A stretch of DNA of 64,000 nt. Source: Salegentibacter_A chungangensis (GTDB taxonomy: Bacteria; Bacteroidota; Bacteroidia; Flavobacteriales; Flavobacteriaceae). Below the pieces are notes generated by a model. That model did not search any database, was not told the DNA's origin, and saw only the letters and a program-made list of their open reading frames with translations. Made by a program: the position numbers and the translations under genes. Position 1 is the first letter of the stretch, and each line of letters starts with the position of its first letter. Shown piece by piece: positions 59,932 to 64,000 of this stretch. The stretch spans positions 558,001-622,000 of the forward strand of contig NZ_JBHTLI010000001.1 of the NCBI RefSeq assembly GCF_042678405.1. The letters run 5' to 3'.

Positions 59932-60555
59932 ATGATTACTGAAATTATTGATAAAGAAAAGCAGTCAAAATTAAACCCGGAAGAAGTGCTAAAAGAGCTG
60001 ATGGCAGGAAACCAGCGTTTCACCCAGGCTAAAATGCACGAAAGAGATTACTCCAGCCAGATCGAAAAGACCAAAGGCGGGCAGTGGCCACAGGCAGTGG
60101 TCTTGAGCTGTATAGATTCCAGAGTCCCGGTAGAGACCGTGTTCGATCAGGGAGTTGGAGACATCTTTGTTGCGCGTGTGGCAGGGAACTTTGAGAATAC
60201 CGATATTCTTGGAAGTATGGAGTATTCCTGCAAAGTAGCCGGCAGTAAACTGGTAATGGTACTGGGTCACGAAGGCTGTGGTGCGGTGAAGGCTGCCTGC
60301 GACCACGTGGAGCTTGGAAATATCACGCATTTGCTGAAGAATATAGAGCCTGCAGTGGAAGCGACAAAGACCGATGGTGAGAGATCTTCTAAGAACGATT
60401 CTTTCGTAGCCGATGTTGTTGAAAACAACGTGAAACTAAGTATTGAAAGGATCAGGGAAAAAAGCCCGATCTTAAAAGAAATGGAGAAGAACGGGGAGAT
60501 CAAGATAGTTGGTGGCGTATATTCCATCACAACAGGAAAGGTGACTTTACTGTAA
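59932..60555 (+). CDS. can: Beta-carbonic anhydrase
   Basis: The 207-residue zinc enzyme interconverts carbon dioxide and bicarbonate. Zinc ligands and catalytic residues are in VLSCIDSRVP (Cys, Asp-Arg pair; about residue 56) and LGHEGCGAV (His, Cys; about residue 111). No signal peptide, so it is cytoplasmic. The 67-base gap to the SulP transporter and common orientation suggest one transcript for inorganic-carbon uptake and conversion. It is followed by a strong terminator. Confidence 0.95.
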   Translation: MITEIIDKEKQSKLNPEEVLKELMAGNQRFTQAKMHERDYSSQIEKTKGGQWPQAVVLSCIDSRVPVETVFDQGVGDIFVARVAGNFENTDILGSMEYSCKVAGSKLVMVLGHEGCGAVKAACDHVELGNITHLLKNIEPAVEATKTDGERSSKNDSFVADVVENNVKLSIERIREKSPILKEMEKNGEIKIVGGVYSITTGKVTLL

Positions 60556-60581
60556 ATTCAGAAAAAGCTATAAATAGCAGA

Positions 60582-60618
60582 GATCCGGCATTGGAAGAAT
60601 CCAGTGTCGGATTTTTTT
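60582..60618 (+). terminator. Terminator of the SulP-carbonic anhydrase unit
   Basis: ATCCGGCATTGG and CCAGTGTCGGAT pair over 12 positions (two G-U pairs) with an AAGAAT loop, followed by seven T. Confidence 0.9.
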
Positions 60619-61138
60619 ATGTGTTGTCCTCACTTTCAAGAATGTCCCGCTCTTTTACTTCTTTCAAAATAGATGGTAAAAAGATGGGGGCTATCACTTC
60701 TACAGGTTCATAAAGTACAGATTGTTCCAGGGTCTGGTCTTCAATAATTCCGGCGGTCTCATTAGCTTCTTTAAAGAACATAATGATCACACTGGTCACA
60801 AAAGCCACTTTCAGTATACCGAAAATTGCACCAAGCATTTTATTAACCACCCCTAAAGCCGCAAAACCTGCGATCTTGGTGAGGACCTTTCCGGCCAGAG
60901 AGATAAGGAAAACGATTATGATAAAAGTAACGGCAAAAGCCAGGAGATTAACATATTCGGGGTTCCAGTCCAGGTTGTTAATAAGAAAATCGCTGGTGAG
61001 ATGGGAGAAATGAATGGCACCGTAGATACCGGCCACAATCCCTACAAGTGAAGCAATTTCGGCCAAAAGACCTCTTAAAAAACCCCTTACCAGTCCGTAA
61101 ACAAGAATCAGGGCAAGAACAATATCTACAGTATTCAT
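60617..61138 (-). CDS. CvpA family membrane protein
   Basis: The 173-residue protein has four predicted membrane helices and the CvpA layout: MNTVDIVLALILVYGLVRGF at the start, GLLAEIASLVGIVAGIYGA, and the later GKVLTKIAGFAALGVVNKMLGAIFG block. CvpA proteins are needed for colicin V export and envelope functions in enterobacteria; the molecular role is unclear. Its -7 box TATATTTG lies four bases before its ATG, which predicts a leaderless mRNA. It is divergent from the 118-residue protein gene. Confidence 0.85.
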   Translation of the reverse strand: MNTVDIVLALILVYGLVRGFLRGLLAEIASLVGIVAGIYGAIHFSHLTSDFLINNLDWNPEYVNLLAFAVTFIIIVFLISLAGKVLTKIAGFAALGVVNKMLGAIFGILKVAFVTSVIIMFFKEANETAGIIEDQTLEQSVLYEPVEVIAPIFLPSILKEVKERDILESEDNT

Positions 61139-61142
61139 ATTT

Positions 61143-61150
61143 CAAATATA
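61143..61150 (-). promoter_or_regulatory. -7 box of cvpA-like gene, four bases from the ATG
   Basis: TATATTTG (61150-61143), followed by AAAT and the ATG. The predicted transcription start coincides with the first base of the start codon. The -33 position is not canonical. Confidence 0.55.
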
Positions 61151-61172
61151 GTAAAATCAATAAGTAAGATAT

Positions 61173-61180
61173 TATCTTTG
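61173..61180 (+). promoter_or_regulatory. -7 box of the 118-residue protein gene, four bases from the ATG
   Basis: TATCTTTG, followed by CAAT and the ATG at 61185. It faces the divergent -7 box at 61150-61143; no good -33 box is seen. Confidence 0.55.
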
Positions 61181-61184
61181 CAAT

Positions 61185-61541
61185 ATGGCAAGAGATGAAC
61201 AACTAAAAGAACGCTGGACGATGCTTCAAAAGAAGCTGTCAGACCAGTTTGCAGACGGAGATTTAATGGATCTGGATGCCATTATTTATATGATTGGAGT
61301 ACAGGAACTGGGGCAGGTACACCGCCGCTTCAAAAAGGATCATAAGATAGACCTGATGCATATTGCAATATGCAGACTGCTGGAACCTTATGGTTACTAT
61401 GAATTCGATTATTTTGATGATGACGGCTGGCCACATTATAAGGTGATGGATCAGTTGCCTACTTTAAAGGCGGGAGAACAGTCGGTTTTAATGAAAGAAG
61501 CTATCGTACAATATTTCCTTGAAAAGGAGTATATTTCATAG
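61185..61541 (+). CDS. Conserved hypothetical protein, 118 residues
   Basis: The protein is acidic, has no signal or membrane segment and carries no motif I can name. It begins MARDEQLKERWTMLQKKLSDQ with a helical N-terminus and has a D/Y/F-rich end (CRLLEPYGYYEFDYFDDDGW). I recall it as a conserved Bacteroidota protein of unknown function. Its stop abuts the ATG of the membrane hydrolase gene (61542), so they are one transcript. The promoter suggests leaderless translation. Confidence 0.7.
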   Translation: MARDEQLKERWTMLQKKLSDQFADGDLMDLDAIIYMIGVQELGQVHRRFKKDHKIDLMHIAICRLLEPYGYYEFDYFDDDGWPHYKVMDQLPTLKAGEQSVLMKEAIVQYFLEKEYIS

Positions 61542-62225
61542 ATGAATGCCTTGTTATTATTAGCTTCTTTCCCCAACGACAGTGGGCCTATTTATCAGGA
61601 AACCCTTCAGGGCAGGTTTCCCGTAGAGCCTTTTAATACTTTTAGCAATTTTTTCTTCCTGGCGATCGTTATTTATTTTTCGTTCAAGGTATATAAGGAC
61701 TTTTCCAGGCATAGATTTTTAGGTTTTAGCCTGCCGATATTGCTGATAGGTTTTACCGGGGGAACTATTTATCACGCGACCAGAAGCCACGAAATATGGC
61801 TCCTGCTGGACTGGGTGCCTATCCTGGTGCTTTGCCTGGCGGTTTCAGTGTATTTTACCCTTAGGGTCAATCTGAAAAGAAGGTATAAGTCTTTATTGAT
61901 CGCGATAGTCCTGTTACTTGTTTTTGGAATAAGGCTTATTCCGTTCCCGAGTAACCTGGAGATCTCGGTGAATTACATCGGTACAGCGCTGGGCTTATTG
62001 CTTCCGATGTTCACCTATATCTACCGAACCCATTTCAGGCATTCCAGACTGGTGCTGCTGGCTATTCTTAGTTTCAGCCTGGCACTGGCCTTCCGCCTGC
62101 TGGACCGGCTGGTCTATTTCCTTCCTATGGGCAGTCACTGGCTATGGCATAGTTTCGGGGCACTTTCGGTGTTTTTCATTATTTATTATATCTATCTCGA
62201 TAAAACCGAAATTAAGTCTGCCTGA
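61542..62225 (+). CDS. Membrane hydrolase of the CREST (ceramidase-like) superfamily
   Basis: The 227-residue protein has about seven predicted membrane helices. The CREST superfamily residues are visible: a His in GGTIYHATRSHE (about residue 79), an Asp in LLLDWVPI (about residue 89) and an H-x3-H pair in GSHWLWHSFG (about residues 203-207). The set corresponds to the zinc site of alkaline ceramidases, PAQR receptors and relatives. It may hydrolyse an amide or ester lipid within the membrane. Bacteroidota contain sphingolipids, so a ceramide-like substrate is possible, but this is inference. Confidence 0.65.
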   Translation: MNALLLLASFPNDSGPIYQETLQGRFPVEPFNTFSNFFFLAIVIYFSFKVYKDFSRHRFLGFSLPILLIGFTGGTIYHATRSHEIWLLLDWVPILVLCLAVSVYFTLRVNLKRRYKSLLIAIVLLLVFGIRLIPFPSNLEISVNYIGTALGLLLPMFTYIYRTHFRHSRLVLLAILSFSLALAFRLLDRLVYFLPMGSHWLWHSFGALSVFFIIYYIYLDKTEIKSA

Positions 62226-62297
62226 GCCTGAAATGGCCCGTACAACACCCTGTTCTTAATAAGCAGATAAAATGACCGGTTTAGGCGTAATTTTTTT

Positions 62298-62305
62298 TAA
62301 ATTTG
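62298..62305 (+). promoter_or_regulatory. -7 box of pheS
   Basis: TAAATTTG matches the -7 consensus, with 24 bases to the ATG at 62330. The -33 region is not canonical. Its presence argues against the longer pheS frame from the TTG at 62303. Confidence 0.5.
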
Positions 62306-62329
62306 CCCCTCTGTAAAGAAAATCATCCT

Positions 62330-63349
62330 ATGATCGATAAAATAAAGGGGCATATTGCTGATGTTAAGGCATTTAATGCTGCGACTCAGGAGGAAATTGA
62401 AGCCTTCAGAATTAAATATTTGGGAAAAAAAGGGCTCCTGAACGAGTTTTTTGCCGAGTTCAAAAATGTACCGAACGAGCAGAAAAAGGATTTCGGAAAG
62501 GCAGTAAATGACCTGAAGACTGCTGCTCAGGATAAAGTTGCTTCTTTAAAAGAAGCTCTGGAGAGCAAAATGGAAGAGAAAGGGGTTTATGGCGATCTTT
62601 CCCGTCCTGCGGAACCGGTGGAGATTGGTTCCAGACACCCGATTTCTATAGTGAAGAACCAAATTATCGAGATCTTCTCGAATATTGGTTTCAATGTTTC
62701 TGAAGGGCCGGAGATCGAGGATGACTGGCATAATTTTACAGCGCTTAACCTGCCCGAGTATCATCCGGCAAGGGATATGCAGGACACCTTCTTTATCCAG
62801 ACAGATCCGGATATCCTGCTTCGTACCCATACCTCTTCGGTGCAGGTGCGTTATATGGAAAATAACAAACCGCCAATCCGTACCATTTCTCCCGGAAGAG
62901 TATTCAGGAATGAGGCTATCTCGGCCAGGTCACACTGTTTATTTCATCAGGTGGAAGGTCTTTATATAGATAAGGATGTTTCTTTTGCCGACCTGAAGCA
63001 AACCCTGCTATATTTTACCAAACAGCTCTTCGGAAAATCCAAGATCAGGTTGCGGCCTTCTTACTTCCCTTTTACTGAGCCAAGTGCAGAGGTAGATGTT
63101 TACTGGGGGCTTGAAACCGAAACCGATTACCGGATCACTAAAGGTACCGGCTGGCTTGAAATTATGGGCTGCGGAATGGTGGATCCTAATGTGCTTAAGA
63201 ATTGCGGGATAGACCCTAAAGAATATTCAGGATTCGCATTCGGAATGGGGATAGAGCGCATCGCTATGCTGCTATACCAGATTGGAGATATACGTATGTT
63301 CTATGAGAACGATGTGCGCTTCCTGGAGCAGTTTAAATCATCCCTCTAA
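62330..63349 (+). CDS. pheS: Phenylalanine-tRNA ligase alpha subunit
   Basis: The 339-residue class II synthetase subunit charges tRNA-Phe. It has the N-terminal coiled-coil arm (residues 1-85), then motif 2 (SPGRVFRNEAISARSH, about residue 204) and the GMGIERIAMLLYQIGDIRMFYENDVRFL motif 3 near the end. I use the ATG at 62330 (MIDKIKGHIADVKAFN); the frame could continue nine residues upstream to a TTG, but that lies inside the promoter. The stop overlaps the next small gene by one base. pheT is not adjacent. Confidence 0.96.
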   Translation: MIDKIKGHIADVKAFNAATQEEIEAFRIKYLGKKGLLNEFFAEFKNVPNEQKKDFGKAVNDLKTAAQDKVASLKEALESKMEEKGVYGDLSRPAEPVEIGSRHPISIVKNQIIEIFSNIGFNVSEGPEIEDDWHNFTALNLPEYHPARDMQDTFFIQTDPDILLRTHTSSVQVRYMENNKPPIRTISPGRVFRNEAISARSHCLFHQVEGLYIDKDVSFADLKQTLLYFTKQLFGKSKIRLRPSYFPFTEPSAEVDVYWGLETETDYRITKGTGWLEIMGCGMVDPNVLKNCGIDPKEYSGFAFGMGIERIAMLLYQIGDIRMFYENDVRFLEQFKSSL

Positions 63350-63525
63350 TGAAAAAGACAGGCTTCATTATCCTTGCTGCTCTGATACTTGGGGCCATCT
63401 TATACCTCACTTTTGTGCTTGCGGTCATAAAGCTGCTGCTTGGAATAATATTATTGCTCGCAGCCGGGATCGTATTGTGGTTCATCTGGAATAAAATAAA
63501 AGATAAAGTAGAAGACAAGTTTTGA
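63349..63525 (+). CDS. Small membrane protein, 58 residues, downstream of pheS
   Basis: The ATG overlaps the pheS stop (TAATG). The protein is MKKTGFIILAALILGAILYL followed by a second hydrophobic stretch and ends WFIWNKIKDKVEDKF, so it is either a two-helix or long single-helix membrane protein with a charged cytoplasmic tail. The tight overlap with the genes on both sides supports translation. Function is unknown; it was too short for ordinary gene lists. Confidence 0.6.
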   Translation: MKKTGFIILAALILGAILYLTFVLAVIKLLLGIILLLAAGIVLWFIWNKIKDKVEDKF

Positions 63526-63917
63526 AAAAGGATATCGAAATACCTAAGGTGGAAGGCGTATATGTGGCCGCGGTAAAGGAATTCAATAAAGATTTTGGAG
63601 CTGAAGAATGGAATGCCTACCTGATAAACGACAGTGAGACTGCCCTGGAAACCGTTCTTATTGTTACCCGCGGATATGATGGCCGGAAGCAAACCTCTAC
63701 GATGAGGCATAAACTTGAAAAACTTCCCGTAAGCTCTTTCGCCAAGATCGAATTCCTTCAGGAAGATGTGCTTGCGCTGAACAATGAATTCTGGATCACA
63801 TTTTTCAGAGATGGGAAAATGTTTGAGAAAAAATTCGTCTTTCGCAAGAACAGCATCAATGAAAAAGCAGTTCAGGACCTGCCTGTAATTCCGAAAAAAG
63901 GAGTCCTTGTAAAATAG
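63522..63917 (+). CDS. Conserved hypothetical protein, 131 residues
   Basis: The protein begins at TTG, four bases before the end of the upstream small gene (overlap TTGA), giving MKKDIEIPKVEGVYVAAVKE. It has no signal or membrane segment; blocks LETVLIVTRGYDGRKQTSTMRHKLEKLP and FWITFFRDGKMFEKKFVF suggest a beta-rich fold. I recall it as a conserved Bacteroidota protein found after pheS, without a known role. The frame has no better ATG at this end, so the TTG start is a reasonable choice but not proven. Confidence 0.65.
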   Translation: MKKDIEIPKVEGVYVAAVKEFNKDFGAEEWNAYLINDSETALETVLIVTRGYDGRKQTSTMRHKLEKLPVSSFAKIEFLQEDVLALNNEFWITFFRDGKMFEKKFVFRKNSINEKAVQDLPVIPKKGVLVK

Positions 63918-63920
63918 ACT

Positions 63921-64000
63921 CTAGTCCATCTTATCGGCAAGCTTCTTCATTACCTTTTTAGGGTTCTTACCTTCATATAAAATGCCGTAAACAGCGTTTA
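63921..64000 (-). CDS. gpsA: Glycerol-3-phosphate dehydrogenase [NAD(P)+], 3' end
   Basis: On the minus strand the last 25 codons in the window read NAVYGILYEGKNPKKVMKKL, then ADKMD and TAG. This matches the C-terminal end of GpsA, whose family has a similar AVYxILYExKxPxxxV block. GpsA reduces dihydroxyacetone phosphate to make the glycerol backbone of phospholipids. Only the end of the gene lies in the window, so this rests on a short match. It is convergent with the hypothetical gene, with a three-base gap. Confidence 0.7.
   Translation of the reverse strand, partial: NAVYGILYEGKNPKKVMKKLADKMD

Noticed and set aside
62303..62329. TTG-initiated nine-residue extension of pheS.
   Set aside because: The TTG lies within the -7 box TAAATTTG, and the ATG at 62330 aligns with normal PheS starts.
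1..64000. Prophage, integrative element, transposase, restriction-modification or toxin-antitoxin loci.
   Set aside because: No integrase, transposase, structural phage, methyltransferase or toxin motifs were seen; gene content is housekeeping throughout.

Overview
The window is a contiguous, gene-dense piece of a chromosome from a member of Bacteroidota, very probably family Flavobacteriaceae (a Gramella/Salegentibacter-like marine lineage is my guess, not shown). The reasons are: promoters of the Bacteroidota type (TTTG-N19-TAnnTTTG), no purine-rich Shine-Dalgarno signals, an OmpA protein with thrombospondin-3 repeats, an IPExxxVDY-family protein between rnc and pyk, a DUF4382 lipoprotein, a Bat (aerotolerance) operon, LytTR two-component regulation next to an outer-membrane beta-barrel receptor, and a long PurF. 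I see no prophage, integrative element, insertion sequence, CRISPR array or rRNA; only one tRNA is present.

Layout. 1-6000: end of recJ, an LpxH-like lipid A phosphoesterase, QueD, a 2-oxoglutarate oxygenase, two overlapping tiny membrane proteins, a crotonase and a MATE exporter. 6000-16000: tRNA-Ala(GGC), an alpha/beta hydrolase, an AddB-like nuclease, OmpA, glycine C-acetyltransferase and an AddA-like helicase-nuclease. 16100-21700: superoxide dismutase, then a 0.9-kb gene-free stretch with four tandem copies of a small-RNA gene on the minus strand, then purF, a PfkB-type kinase, rnhA and purN. 21800-29100: acpP-fabF-rnc, an IPExxxVDY protein and pyk, dinB, a Rossmann oxidoreductase, a CYTH protein and a YciI-like lipoprotein. 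29100-36700: a complete RND efflux operon led by its own GbsR/MarR-type regulator, a candidate structured RNA, and an isoaspartyl peptidase lipoprotein. 36900-48400: 3-hydroxyanthranilate dioxygenase, an ALDH7-type dehydrogenase, a LytS/LytT pair divergent from an outer-membrane receptor, an acyl-ACP desaturase, a three-gene operon (SDR, AlbA_2 protein, phosphatase) and a DUF4382 lipoprotein. 48500-57700: an eight-gene moxR-DUF58-Bat operon. 57750-64000: a small secreted protein, SulP transporter and carbonic anhydrase (a likely bicarbonate module), CvpA, a CREST-type membrane hydrolase, pheS with two trailing genes, and the end of gpsA.

The most unusual element is the four-copy small-RNA array at 16790-17552. 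Each copy encodes a predicted 74-75 nt RNA made of one invariant hairpin, an invariant linker and an intrinsic terminator. Each copy has its own -7 box and an upstream element (TTCATCTAA or one mismatch) at exactly the same distance, although the rest of the spacers has diverged. A second candidate RNA lies at about 35412-35570, in front of the efflux operon, and ends in an otherwise unassigned terminator. Three genes (57754, 61138 minus, 61185) have a -7 box exactly four bases before the start codon, which predicts leaderless mRNAs.

Start codons were revised from the longest reading frame for six genes (pfkB-like kinase, TolC-like protein, GbsR regulator, histidine kinase, the 95-residue protein and pheS), using promoter position, gene overlap or family alignment from memory. 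All family names are from recognition of motifs by eye; no database search was run.
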